From Glaciecola sp. (lineage in GTDB: Bacteria > Pseudomonadota > Gammaproteobacteria > Enterobacterales > Alteromonadaceae): a stretch of 64,000 bases of DNA. The stretch spans positions 124,001-188,000 of the forward strand of contig JAQWNF010000023.1 in the NCBI GenBank assembly GCA_029246415.1. Reading direction: 5' to 3'. Shown here one piece after another: positions 36,125-45,524 of this stretch. The notes beneath the pieces are model-generated. The model saw only the letters and a list, made by a program, of their open reading frames with translations. It was not told where the DNA came from and did no database searches. The first letter of the stretch is position 1. Each line of letters begins with the position of its first letter. The position numbers were made by a program, and so were the translations under genes.

Positions 36125-39100
36125 TTAGTATAAAAACTCGCTGGTCGTCGTAAATCAAGAGTATAAGGGTATTCTCGATTTAATGGTTCCATTAATGGTT
36201 CTAATTGTACTTTTGTATTGGTTCGTGAGGGCGCAGTTGAAGATTCTTCAACACGTTGTGCCCCTTCGATATAATTACTCAATGCCGCCTGACTTTGGCG
36301 TTGTTGCGATACATGTTGTGCCGCAGTGTGACCATCAATAGTATAACGCGCAGTTCGACGCCCTTCGGCTTCATGACCATTAACAGGGAAATCTTCTTCA
36401 CTGCGCCCACCTGGATGTGAAACATGGTAAGTAAACCCACCAATCGAACGGTTATTCCATGTATCAAACACATCAAACGTTAACGGAGCATGCACGCCAA
36501 TTGTGGGATGCAGTGCAGTAGGTGGTTGCCAAGCGCGGAAACGGATACCCGCTGCTTGTTGGCCTTTTATCGAAGTATCATGTAATGGAATACGACGCTC
36601 ATTACAGGTCACAATATAACGGTCGTGAGGCACATTGGTCAGTCGGACTTCGACTCGCTCTACAGAAGAGTCCACATAACGGGCTGTACCCGTCGAAGAT
36701 GCTTCTTCACCCAATACATGCCAAGGCTCAATCGCATTGCGTAATTCTAAGGTCATATCACCAATTTGACGCCTACCACATATAGGAAAACGGAATTCAA
36801 AAAATGGCGTAAACCAATCAGGTTGAATGCCAAAACCACTGTATTTTAAGTAATCACACACTTGGTTTATGTCTTCTTGTACATAAAATGGGAGCATAAA
36901 TTTATCATGCAACTGCGTGCCCCAACGGATCAATGGTTTGTGATAAGGCTGACGCCAAAAACTCACTAACAACGCACGTATCAACAAGTTTTGCATTAAA
37001 CTCATTTGCGAGTGTGGTGGCATTTCAAAGCCCCTAAACTCAACAATGCCTAAGCGACCCGCCGCAGAATCTGGCGAATATAACTTATCGATACAAAACT
37101 CTGCACGATGGGTATTACCTGTTAAATCAACCAACAAATTGCGTAACAATCGGTCGACTAACCAAGGATTAGGAGCATCGGCTTCAGGCATTTGTGAAAA
37201 GGCGATTTCTAGTTCGTAGAGTAATTCGTCTCTCGCTTCATCTACTCGCGGCGCTTGGCTTGTAGGACCAATAAATTGACCCGAAAACAAATAAGATAAT
37301 CCAGGATGATGCTGCCAAAACGTGATAAAGCTGCGCAAAACATCTGGACGCAATAAAAACGGAGACTCAGCTACCGTTGCCCCACCTAATGTCACATGAT
37401 TCCCACCACCGGTGCCGGTATGACGACCATCAATACAGTATTTTTCTGTACCTAAACGCGTTGCTTTAGCTAGGCCATAAAGTGTTGTTGTATTGTGTTT
37501 TAACTCTTCCCACGATTTTACTGGATGAACGTTAACTTCAATGACGCCTGGATCTGGGGTAACAGCAAATTTTTGTAAACGTGGATCATTAGGCGGCGTA
37601 TAGCCTTCAATAACAACTGGAATATTGAGTGTTTCAGCGGTTTGTTCAATTTGTTTGAGTAATTGCAGATAATGCTCTAAATGCGTCATCGGAGGCATAA
37701 AGATATATAACGTGCCTTTGCGCGTCTCAATCGACAATGCCGTTTTGATAATTTCTTTTGTGCTGTATCCAGACTGCAAAGGGGTATCAATTAAAGTGGT
37801 CGGGATAGCAATAGGATCGCGCTCAAGCATCGGCGCATCGACAGTTAAACTGGCTAACGGTAAACGATAACCCAGCGGAGAATCACCTGGGATCAAGAAA
37901 CAACGTTGACGCTTAAATTTCCATTCATTACTCACAAAACATGAACGGTTATCATCAAAACTGAGTGGTAAAACAAAACCAGTAGGATTAGTGACACCGT
38001 TTGCTAAGCGCGCTAAAAATCCTTCTCGAGACATCGCATCAAGCATATCAGCGTCTTCAGGATGTTTATCAATCGGCAACGCACCCTCTTGCCACATATA
38101 GTAAACGTAATCTTCATAGGCACTTTGCATGCACTCACTAGGCACTTGTAAGCGATCAAGCAGATGCGTCATAAATTGTTTAGCGTCATTATAATCAAAC
38201 TCATAGGTTTGATTGATATCAGCTAGTAATGCTTGGTTGTGCCATAGCGGTTGACCATCTGGACGCCAATAACAACCATATTGCCAACGCGGAAGTGGCT
38301 CACCGGGATACCATTTACCTTGTGCATAATGAGTTAATGGTGCCGCGGCAAATTCCTTTTTCATTTTCAAAAATAATTCATGCGCTAAGCGGCGCTTATC
38401 CTCGCCGTCAGCAGCGGTATTCCACTGTTCAGATTCCATATCATCAAGAGAAATAAATGTCGGTTCACCGCCCATTGTCAGCTTAATTTTTTCTTCTGCT
38501 AATGCTTCATCAACTTTTAAGCCTAAGTCATCAATCGCAGCCCACTGCCCTGGTGTATAAGGTTTTGTGACGCGAGGCGTTTCATTGATTCGGGTAATTT
38601 TGTTATAAAAATCAAACGTGACTTCACATTCATCAATTGCACCTGTCACCGGTGCAGCGGCTTCTGGCGAAGGCGTGCAAGCTAATGGAATATGCCCTTC
38701 ACCGGCAAACAATCCCGAAGTAGGATCAAGACCAATCCAACCTGCACCAGGCACATACACTTCGCACCAGGCGTGTAAATCAGTAAAATCTTCCGTTGGA
38801 CCACTAGGTCCATCAAGTGATTCTTCGTCAGCCGTAAGCTGAATCAAGTACCCTGACACAAACCGCGCCGCTAACCCAATATGACGAAACGCTTCAACCA
38901 ACAACCACGCAGAATCTCGACACGAACCCGTTTTCAGTTTTAACGTTTCCGTTGCGGTTTGCACCCCAGGCTCCATGCGGATCGTATACCCCACATAATT
39001 TGCAATGTATTGATTAAACGCCACCAAAAAATCAACAGTGCGCAGTGGCTCTTTGGGTAAAACCGGTGCAATAAAATCCAATAGCAAAGGATTAGGCTCA

Positions 39101-39462
39101 CCTTTTAACAAATAAGTTTGCACTTCATGATTAGTCGCATCATCGTAGGTGAATGGATAATTATCAGCGTATTCTTCGAGGAAAAAATCAAACGGGTTAA
39201 TAACATTCATCTTAGCAACGAGATCAACTGTAAAACTAAATGATTTGGTTTGTTCAGGAAACACAACACGTGCTAAGTAATTACCATAGGCATCTTGTTG
39301 CCAATTGATAAAATGATTTTCAGGGGTGATTTTTAGGCTGTAGCTCTCGATGCCAGTTCTGCTGTGTGCAGCTGGTTTGAGGCGAAAAACATGAGGACTC
39401 ATTGAGATCGGTTTATCGTAGTGATAAGCGGTGTGATGAGTTAAACCAACTGTAACTGTCAT
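36121..39462 (-). CDS. Transglutaminase-like / DUF2126 amidoligase fusion protein
   Basis: 1113 residues from the ATG at 39460-39462 (MTVTVGLTHHTAYHYDKPIS); the frame stays open to 39528, but the N-terminal domain begins here. An N-terminal transglutaminase-like peptidase has Cys181 (GSCRDSAW), His230 (DLHAWCEV) and Asp246 (GLDPTSG). From about residue 330, DUF2126 begins at MGGEPTFISLDDME; it is predicted to be a glutamine-synthetase-like carboxylate-amine ligase (GTGGGNHVTLGG, LGIVEFRGFEMPPH). It is the first gene of the operon. Family members of this length are known in many Proteobacteria, with unknown substrate. Confidence 0.9.
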   Translation of the reverse strand: MTVTVGLTHHTAYHYDKPISMSPHVFRLKPAAHSRTGIESYSLKITPENHFINWQQDAYGNYLARVVFPEQTKSFSFTVDLVAKMNVINPFDFFLEEYADNYPFTYDDATNHEVQTYLLKGEPNPLLLDFIAPVLPKEPLRTVDFLVAFNQYIANYVGYTIRMEPGVQTATETLKLKTGSCRDSAWLLVEAFRHIGLAARFVSGYLIQLTADEESLDGPSGPTEDFTDLHAWCEVYVPGAGWIGLDPTSGLFAGEGHIPLACTPSPEAAAPVTGAIDECEVTFDFYNKITRINETPRVTKPYTPGQWAAIDDLGLKVDEALAEEKIKLTMGGEPTFISLDDMESEQWNTAADGEDKRRLAHELFLKMKKEFAAAPLTHYAQGKWYPGEPLPRWQYGCYWRPDGQPLWHNQALLADINQTYEFDYNDAKQFMTHLLDRLQVPSECMQSAYEDYVYYMWQEGALPIDKHPEDADMLDAMSREGFLARLANGVTNPTGFVLPLSFDDNRSCFVSNEWKFKRQRCFLIPGDSPLGYRLPLASLTVDAPMLERDPIAIPTTLIDTPLQSGYSTKEIIKTALSIETRKGTLYIFMPPMTHLEHYLQLLKQIEQTAETLNIPVVIEGYTPPNDPRLQKFAVTPDPGVIEVNVHPVKSWEELKHNTTTLYGLAKATRLGTEKYCIDGRHTGTGGGNHVTLGGATVAESPFLLRPDVLRSFITFWQHHPGLSYLFSGQFIGPTSQAPRVDEARDELLYELEIAFSQMPEADAPNPWLVDRLLRNLLVDLTGNTHRAEFCIDKLYSPDSAAGRLGIVEFRGFEMPPHSQMSLMQNLLIRALLVSFWRQPYHKPLIRWGTQLHDKFMLPFYVQEDINQVCDYLKYSGFGIQPDWFTPFFEFRFPICGRRQIGDMTLELRNAIEPWHVLGEEASSTGTARYVDSSVERVEVRLTNVPHDRYIVTCNERRIPLHDTSIKGQQAAGIRFRAWQPPTALHPTIGVHAPLTFDVFDTWNNRSIGGFTYHVSHPGGRSEEDFPVNGHEAEGRRTARYTIDGHTAAQHVSQQRQSQAALSNYIEGAQRVEESSTAPSRTNTKVQLEPLMEPLNREYPYTLDLRRPASFYTK

Positions 39463-39509
39463 AAAGTGCATCCATTCGTAGAGAATTATTAAATAATAAT
39501 TTAAAAAAA

Positions 39510-39561
39510 TTGTTTTTGTAAAAATCACTCAACAAATGTTAAATAATTATTACAAAAACAA
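39510..39561. promoter_or_regulatory. Perfect 12-bp inverted repeat in divergent promoter region
   Basis: TTGTTTTTGTAA at 39510-39521 and TTACAAAAACAA at 39550-39561 are exact inverted copies 28 bp apart. They lie in the AT-rich gap between the DUF2126 operon (start 39462) and the TPR lipoprotein gene (start 39661). They may be paired operator half-sites or a hairpin. Confidence 0.5.
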
Positions 39562-39660
39562 CGATTTACGGCATTCCTTACCTCTTAAATTTAATACTAT
39601 CACAAGAAATAGAGCAAAGACTATACATCTTTTATCAAAAATATAGACTACTATTGTTAT

Positions 39661-40872
39661 ATGAATGTTAAATATATGTTATTTATTTTATTATTTAATT
39701 TATCTTGTGCTGTTGCCCTCAGTGGTTGCAACGCTACTTCTACTGCCCATAGTTCAGGTGGTGTCGCACATATTAACAGTCACGCTGTTACTCCGTTCCC
39801 GCAGTGGCAAGATGCGCACTTTCAACTAACCAATATATCGGTTCCTGAGCAAGAGTCGATTTTTTGGCTTGATGACGAAGCAATTCAATTTGCTAAAAGA
39901 ACATCAAACAACACTCAATCAATTAACGAACAGATCCGAGCTTTAAGTTATGGGATCTTAAATCGCACCGGCCTCAACCTGTTATACGCTGCAGATGCCA
40001 ATACCAACGCTAATACCACTTTTTTAAATCGAGCTGCTAATTGTTTGTCGTTGACTATCATGACCTATGCCCTTGCTGAAAAAGCCGGATTTAGTGCCCA
40101 ATTTCAACAAGTACACATTCCAGAGTATTGGACCGAACGAGATGGCCAATCTTTTATTAACAGTCACGTTAATGTGCGCATACAACCAAATGCATTAATG
40201 CGTAATCAAATGTTGTTTCCGCATATGACGGTCGTTGATTTTGATCCAATAGCCAATCGCTCAGCTATGAAAAGTGACGTGATTACTAAACAACGTATTA
40301 TTGCCATGTTTTATAACAACCAAGGCGCGGATGCGTTATTGCGATATGAACACAATCAAGCTTATGCGTTATTTAAAGCGGCTATTGAAACCGATACACA
40401 ATTTCCTGATGTATGGGTTAATCTTGGCTTATTATACAAACGAGAAGGATTGTTAAGTGCAGCAGAAGAGTCTTATCGGTTTGCGATTGCGTTAAATGAT
40501 AAAAAAACTGCATGGGAAAACCTGGCGTATTTGTATCGGTTTACTGGAAAAACTGAACAAGCTGAGGAGATCTTTGAACGCTTAGAGCGCCAGCGATTAA
40601 ATAATCCTTACTACCATTATATGCTTGCTCAACGGGCTCTTAATGAGGGCGATGTAGAGGAAAGTATAATCAAATTTAAACGCGCCATCTCACTAGATGA
40701 CCATCCACATCAGTTTTATGCAGGACTTGCTGAAGCCTATGCCCAACAAAACCTGTTTGAAAAAAGTCGTCATTATCTGAGACTAGCAAAGCGCAAAGCT
40801 GAATTTGCAGATGAAGTACAACGCTATGAATCTAAATTATCGGTGTTAGCCAATGTGCAAGCTGGACACTGA
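39661..40872 (+). CDS. Lipoprotein with transglutaminase-like domain and TPR repeats
   Basis: A 403-residue protein. There is a signal peptide with lipobox LSGC (Cys23). Residues about 65-195 look like a transglutaminase-like fold with a possible triad: Cys128 in RAANCLSL, His169 in NSHVNV and Asp193/195 in VVDFDP. From about 215 to 395 there are TPR repeats (DVWVNLGLLYKREGLLSAAEESYRFAI and later units). It is divergent from the ATP-grasp/transglutaminase operon. The role is unknown; it could be a periplasmic partner of that system or unrelated. Confidence 0.8.
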   Translation: MNVKYMLFILLFNLSCAVALSGCNATSTAHSSGGVAHINSHAVTPFPQWQDAHFQLTNISVPEQESIFWLDDEAIQFAKRTSNNTQSINEQIRALSYGILNRTGLNLLYAADANTNANTTFLNRAANCLSLTIMTYALAEKAGFSAQFQQVHIPEYWTERDGQSFINSHVNVRIQPNALMRNQMLFPHMTVVDFDPIANRSAMKSDVITKQRIIAMFYNNQGADALLRYEHNQAYALFKAAIETDTQFPDVWVNLGLLYKREGLLSAAEESYRFAIALNDKKTAWENLAYLYRFTGKTEQAEEIFERLERQRLNNPYYHYMLAQRALNEGDVEESIIKFKRAISLDDHPHQFYAGLAEAYAQQNLFEKSRHYLRLAKRKAEFADEVQRYESKLSVLANVQAGH

Positions 40873-40900
40873 CAACACCTGATTACTACTCTAGTTAAAA

Positions 40901-41338
40901 CTAGGTATTAGGCACAACACGCTGCGCATAATCAGCAAAATCCGCTTGATGCACTTGGGCTTGTTCAAACAGTGGGCTATGGATCACGAAATCTGCTGTC
41001 GCAATGTTACACGCCACCACACAGTTATACATAGTAGATAACCGTAACAACGCTTTGATATCGACATCATGGGGTTGTGGCGTCATTGGATCGGTAAAGA
41101 AAAACAATATATCTAACTTTCCTTCAGCAATCATCGCACCTAACTGTTGATCCCCGCCCAAAGGCCCTGATTTTAATGCATTGATTGTCAGATCAGGGTT
41201 CGCAGCTTGAATTAGCTTGCCTGTTGTCCCTGTTGCAAAAATAGCATGAGGTTGTAATTTGGCTGCATGCTCACTGGTCCAGCTGATTGCTTGAGGTTTC
41301 ATTTTGTCATGCGCCACAATGGCGATATTTTTTTTCAT
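40901..41338 (-). CDS. mgsA: Methylglyoxal synthase
   Basis: 145 residues from the ATG at 41336-41338 (MKKNIAIVAHDKMKPQAISW); the frame extends to 41395 without a better start. Motifs are FATGTTGKLI, SGPLGGDQQLGAMI and FFFTDPMTPQPHDVD, which carry the phosphate-binding and catalytic Asp residues. It converts dihydroxyacetone phosphate to methylglyoxal and phosphate. It is slightly shorter than E. coli MgsA (152). Confidence 0.95.
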   Translation of the reverse strand: MKKNIAIVAHDKMKPQAISWTSEHAAKLQPHAIFATGTTGKLIQAANPDLTINALKSGPLGGDQQLGAMIAEGKLDILFFFTDPMTPQPHDVDIKALLRLSTMYNCVVACNIATADFVIHSPLFEQAQVHQADFADYAQRVVPNT

Positions 41339-41417
41339 AGTATTTAGCTTATTTGTCCCTTGCCAACGTATAATACTCAAACTACCACATAACATTTTCT
41401 AATATAAGATTTTTTTT

Positions 41418-43202
41418 ATGCGTTCTTCTCGATTTGAAATGAAAGATGACCAATCTGTCTCTTGGTCAGTATTTGCCAAATTACTGCCCTATTTAGGTGA
41501 GTTTAAACAACGTGTTGCATTGGCGATGTTGTGTTTAATTTTAGCCAAAGTCGCCAGTGTCGGCCTGCCGTTTATTCTCAAATATGCGGTTGATAGTCTC
41601 AACGATCCCAGCACAATCACACCATTATTACTTGCTCCCATTGCGCTTGTCGTTGCTTATGGCGTGTTTCGATTCTTAAATGTCATATTGGGTGAAGTGC
41701 GCGATACATTATTTGGCCGGGTAACTGAGCGCGCCATGCGCCGTCTAGGATTAGAAGTATTTGAGCATTTACATCGCTTAGATTTGGGCTTTCATTTATC
41801 GCGGCAAACGGGCGGTTTATCTCGGGATATTGACAGAGGCACCAACGGGATTAGTTTTTTAATGCGCTTTATGGTGTTTAACATCGGCCCAACGCTTTTA
41901 GAAATAGCCTTTGTCGTTGGCATTTTATTTACCCAGTACGGCGCTAAGTTTGCATTAATTATCTTATGCTCAGTGGTCTTGTATGTGTTCTTTTCTATGA
42001 AAGCTACCGATTGGCGAACGCGTTATGTTCGTGAAGTTAACCAGGCAGATAACCAAACCAATACCCGTGCTGTCGATAGTTTATTGAATTACGAAACCGT
42101 TAAATACTTCAACAATGAAGCGTATGAAGCCAATTTATACGATACCAATCTTGCACGTTGGGAAACGGCGCGCCGTCAAAACCGTTTATCTTTGTTTGCC
42201 CTAAACGGTGGACAAGCCTTGATCATTGCCAGCGCCATGACATCCATGTTGATACTTGCGGCGTTAGAAGTTCAAGCCGGAACAATGACAATCGGTGATT
42301 TTGTATTGATTAATGCATTTACGATGCAGATTTTTATGCCGCTTAATTTTTTAGGATTTGTCTATCGTGAGATCAGAGGCGCATTAGCCAATATTGAAAA
42401 CTTATTCGCGTTACTCAAAACCAAAGTAGGTGTCGAAGATAAACCCAATGCACCTGAAATCCAAGTGAGTAAAGGACAAATCGAATTTGCAAATTTGAGT
42501 TTTCATTATGATGCCAAACGCCCTATTCTCAGTGAAATCAACTTTACTGTACCTGCTGGTGCCAAAGTAGCGATTGTGGGTCCGAGTGGCAGTGGTAAAT
42601 CAACTTTGGCCAAGCTGTTGTTTCGTTTTTATGATCCTGCACAAGGGAGCATTAAAATTGACGGCCAAGATATTGCTCAGTACCAACAGTTATCGTTGCG
42701 TAGCCAAATTGGTATGGTGCCACAAGACACAGTGCTGTTTAACGATACGTTGCGTGCCAATATTCAATATGGTGATACGGATGCCGATGAAGCGGCATTG
42801 CAACAAGCAATTGAGATGGCGCAGTTAAGCGATTTTGTATCACGTCTGCCTGATGGGTTGGACAGCCAAGTCGGTGAACGCGGATTAAAACTATCTGGTG
42901 GCGAGAAACAACGCGTGGCAATAGCCAGAACCATTTTGAAAAACCCACCAATTGTCATCTTTGACGAAGCGACGTCATCGTTGGATAGTCACTCTGAACA
43001 AGGTATTTTGAGTGCGTTAAACGCATTGGCCAATCAACATACTGCAATTGTAATTGCGCATCGCTTATCGACTATCCAAGACGCTGATATGATTGTGGTT
43101 CTGCAAGATGGAAAGATCCAAGAACAAGGTACACACACTGCGCTACTTGAGTTAGATGGCGTGTATGCAGGATTGTGGCAAGCGCAACAAAAAGCTCAGT
43201 AG
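41418..43202 (+). CDS. ABC exporter of the ATM1/HMT1 type (permease-ATPase fusion)
   Basis: A 594-residue half-transporter: about six transmembrane helices (residues 25-320), then the ATPase with Walker A GPSGSGKST, Q-loop, signature LSGGEKQR, Walker B IVIFDEATSSLD and H-loop IAHRLST. The sequences LNYETVKYFNNEAYE and FALNGGQALIIASAM are typical of ATM1-type exporters, which move glutathione-linked metal or sulfur species in mitochondria and bacteria. The start ATG is at 41418, divergent from mgsA. Confidence 0.9.
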   Translation: MRSSRFEMKDDQSVSWSVFAKLLPYLGEFKQRVALAMLCLILAKVASVGLPFILKYAVDSLNDPSTITPLLLAPIALVVAYGVFRFLNVILGEVRDTLFGRVTERAMRRLGLEVFEHLHRLDLGFHLSRQTGGLSRDIDRGTNGISFLMRFMVFNIGPTLLEIAFVVGILFTQYGAKFALIILCSVVLYVFFSMKATDWRTRYVREVNQADNQTNTRAVDSLLNYETVKYFNNEAYEANLYDTNLARWETARRQNRLSLFALNGGQALIIASAMTSMLILAALEVQAGTMTIGDFVLINAFTMQIFMPLNFLGFVYREIRGALANIENLFALLKTKVGVEDKPNAPEIQVSKGQIEFANLSFHYDAKRPILSEINFTVPAGAKVAIVGPSGSGKSTLAKLLFRFYDPAQGSIKIDGQDIAQYQQLSLRSQIGMVPQDTVLFNDTLRANIQYGDTDADEAALQQAIEMAQLSDFVSRLPDGLDSQVGERGLKLSGGEKQRVAIARTILKNPPIVIFDEATSSLDSHSEQGILSALNALANQHTAIVIAHRLSTIQDADMIVVLQDGKIQEQGTHTALLELDGVYAGLWQAQQKAQ

Positions 43203-43215
43203 CCATAAACAAAAA

Positions 43216-43250
43216 CGCACAACACCAATATTTATTACTCGTGTTGTGCG
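43216..43250 (-). terminator. Terminator between the ABC exporter and DAHP synthase genes
   Basis: CGCACAACAC and GTGTTGTGCG form a perfect 10-bp stem. On the minus strand the stem is followed by TTTTTGTTT, so it terminates the leftward DAHP synthase transcript. It may also stop the rightward gene. Confidence 0.75.
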
Positions 43251-43308
43251 CTAGATTATTTGCTAATTGACTTCTAAATTTTGCGGTCAGCAGCACCGCT
43301 GATCTTGA

Positions 43309-44652
43309 CTATTTCGCTTTTAAATAATCCGACACCAAGAATGCCATTTCCAATACTTGATCGGCATTTAAACGAGGATCACATTGCGTTTGGTAAGCTT
43401 GAGCCAAATCATCATCACTGATCTTATACGCCCCACCAGTACATTCAGTTACGTGCTGTCCCGTCATTTCTAGGTGGATACCACCGGCATGAGTACCTTC
43501 TTGTTTATGTGCAGTGAAAAACTGTTGGATCTCACGTAATATCGCATCAAAGTCACGCGTTTTGTAACCGCTTGACGCTGAGAACGTATTACCGTGCATT
43601 GGGTCAGAACTCCATACGACATGGCGACCTTCGGCTTTTACACGTGCTAATAAGCGCGGTAAATTATCCGCTAATTTATCAGCGCCCATACGAGTGATTA
43701 ACGTCAAACGCCCTGGGATATTATTTGGGTTTAAAGCATCAATTAACGCAATCAACTCATCCGGTTGCATCGTTGGACCAATTTTTACGCCAATCGGGTT
43801 GTTGATCCCACTAAAGAACTCAACGTGCGCATGATCAAGTTGACGCGTACGCTCACCAATCCATAACATATGTGCTGAACAGTTGTACGGAAGACCTGTT
43901 AAGGTATCAATGCGAGTTAAGGCTTGCTCATAATTAAGCAACAAGGCCTCATGTGAAGTAAATAGAGATGTCTCATGTAACGTATTGTTGGTTTTGCTAT
44001 TAATACCAATCACATCCATAAACGCAAGGGTATCTTCAATGCGCGTTGCCATATCTTGGTAACGGCTTTTCAGCGGATTGTTTTCAACAAATGCCATATT
44101 CCAGCGATTAACCTGATGTAGATCAGCCAACCCACCTTGTGAAAACGCACGCAGTAAATTCAAGGTTGCAGCTGAGTTATGATAAGCTTGCAATAGACGT
44201 TGCGGATCAGGACGACGTGCACTTTGTGTAAACTCAAACGAATTAATAATATCACCGCGGTAGCTCGGTAAGCTCACACCATTAATGGTTTCCATATCAG
44301 AAGAGCGCGGCTTGGCATATTGACCCGCCATACGTGCCACTTTCGTCACAGGGCAACGACCACCAAACGTCAATACAATCGCCATCTGTAACATCACTTT
44401 GAATGTGTCACGGATCTTAGGTGCATTAAACTCAGCAAACGACTCAGCACAATCACCACCTTGTAGCAAAAAGCCTTCACCTTTTGATACATCTGCAAGT
44501 TGTGATAACAAATCACGGGTTTCAGCAGCAAACACTAACGGCGGATAGCTCGCCAATTTACTCTCGACTTCTGCTACTTCTGCAGCGTCATCATAGGTAG
44601 GTTGCTGTAAAATCGGCTTGTTGCGCCAGCTGTCAATACTCCAGTTACTCAT
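43309..44652 (-). CDS. Class II 3-deoxy-7-phosphoheptulonate (DAHP) synthase
   Basis: 447 residues from the ATG at 44650-44652, which has AGGA about 10 bases upstream. A class II (plant/actinobacterial type) aldolase is shown by [25 protein letters not shown]-like [51 protein letters not shown] and [18 protein letters not shown]. It makes the first shikimate-pathway product from PEP and erythrose 4-phosphate. Many Alteromonadales carry it besides class I AroF/G/H enzymes. Confidence 0.95.
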   Translation of the reverse strand: MSNWSIDSWRNKPILQQPTYDDAAEVAEVESKLASYPPLVFAAETRDLLSQLADVSKGEGFLLQGGDCAESFAEFNAPKIRDTFKVMLQMAIVLTFGGRCPVTKVARMAGQYAKPRSSDMETINGVSLPSYRGDIINSFEFTQSARRPDPQRLLQAYHNSAATLNLLRAFSQGGLADLHQVNRWNMAFVENNPLKSRYQDMATRIEDTLAFMDVIGINSKTNNTLHETSLFTSHEALLLNYEQALTRIDTLTGLPYNCSAHMLWIGERTRQLDHAHVEFFSGINNPIGVKIGPTMQPDELIALIDALNPNNIPGRLTLITRMGADKLADNLPRLLARVKAEGRHVVWSSDPMHGNTFSASSGYKTRDFDAILREIQQFFTAHKQEGTHAGGIHLEMTGQHVTECTGGAYKISDDDLAQAYQTQCDPRLNADQVLEMAFLVSDYLKAK

Positions 44653-44804
44653 GGGGGTCATTTCCTAAAAATATTTATAATATATGCGTAAAATAATCTG
44701 TAGCAAATACTAGCATATGCTGCACACAAATAGTGAATTTGAATACAATGATTTGAATGATTTAGTGCTAATTTACCGCTGATTTTTAGTATTACGTATG
44801 TTAT

Positions 44805-45524
44805 TTAGGAGGAAGACTGTAAATATAGAGGTATGCGTTGCTCAGGGATGTGAAAATATTGCGTTAAACATTCAGATTGCCAGATGGTTGCAATTTTACC
44901 ATGTGCTTGCACTTGTCCATCTTGCATGATTAATACATCATCATCTCGGCACTCATTAAGCCAAGCCAATTGATGATGCGCTATAACAATAATATTACCG
45001 AGTTGTTGTAAGTCGTGTAGGCAGTCTAGCCATTTAATTTGATAGGCTAAATCTAACGCATCAAACGGCTCATCAAACAACAATACACCACGGCCTTGTT
45101 CAATTGCTTCCCATATTTGCATCATACAGCGTGCAATATGAACGCGTTGTTGTTGACCACCTGACAGCTCACGGAGTAAACGCGTTTGATATTGATTAAC
45201 CTGTAACACCTGATCTATAGACTCTGGCGCGATAGAAAAAGGCGTATAAAAACGAAATAACTCGGCTACCGTCAAACCAAACACACTATCGTTATGCTGC
45301 GTTAAGCAACAGCGGTGTGCAGCAATATGCGCAGGTGGTATATCCGAAATTGTCATCTCAGCATGAAGCGATTCTGAAGATATAAGCCCTGCGATAACAT
45401 GTAACAAGGTCGACTTCCCTGCTCCATTTTTACCTATAACATGGGTTAATGTACCTGCAGCAATATCCAGTTTAGACACGTGTAAGCGCTCAGCAATGTA
45501 GATGTCTTGTAAGTGAATATTCAT
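44805..45524 (-). CDS. btuD: ABC transporter ATPase, BtuD-like
   Basis: A 239-residue ATPase: Walker A GKNGAGKST, signature LSGGQQQR, Walker B VLLFDEPFDALD, and H-loop IVIAHHQLAWL. It overlaps the FecCD permease gene by 4 bp. The BtuD assignment rests on the short length, the N-terminus and the shape of the pair. A siderophore or hemin importer is possible, since no BtuF-type binding protein or cobalamin riboswitch is seen nearby. Confidence 0.75.
   Translation of the reverse strand: MNIHLQDIYIAERLHVSKLDIAAGTLTHVIGKNGAGKSTLLHVIAGLISSESLHAEMTISDIPPAHIAAHRCCLTQHNDSVFGLTVAELFRFYTPFSIAPESIDQVLQVNQYQTRLLRELSGGQQQRVHIARCMMQIWEAIEQGRGVLLFDEPFDALDLAYQIKWLDCLHDLQQLGNIIVIAHHQLAWLNECRDDDVLIMQDGQVQAHGKIATIWQSECLTQYFHIPEQRIPLYLQSSS

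Noticed and set aside
30503-39462. Reading the ATP-grasp/transglutaminase operon as a phage-defence island
   Set aside because: No nuclease, helicase, integrase or other defence gene is near, the flanks are housekeeping genes, and the domain set is known as a conserved peptide-ligase cluster.
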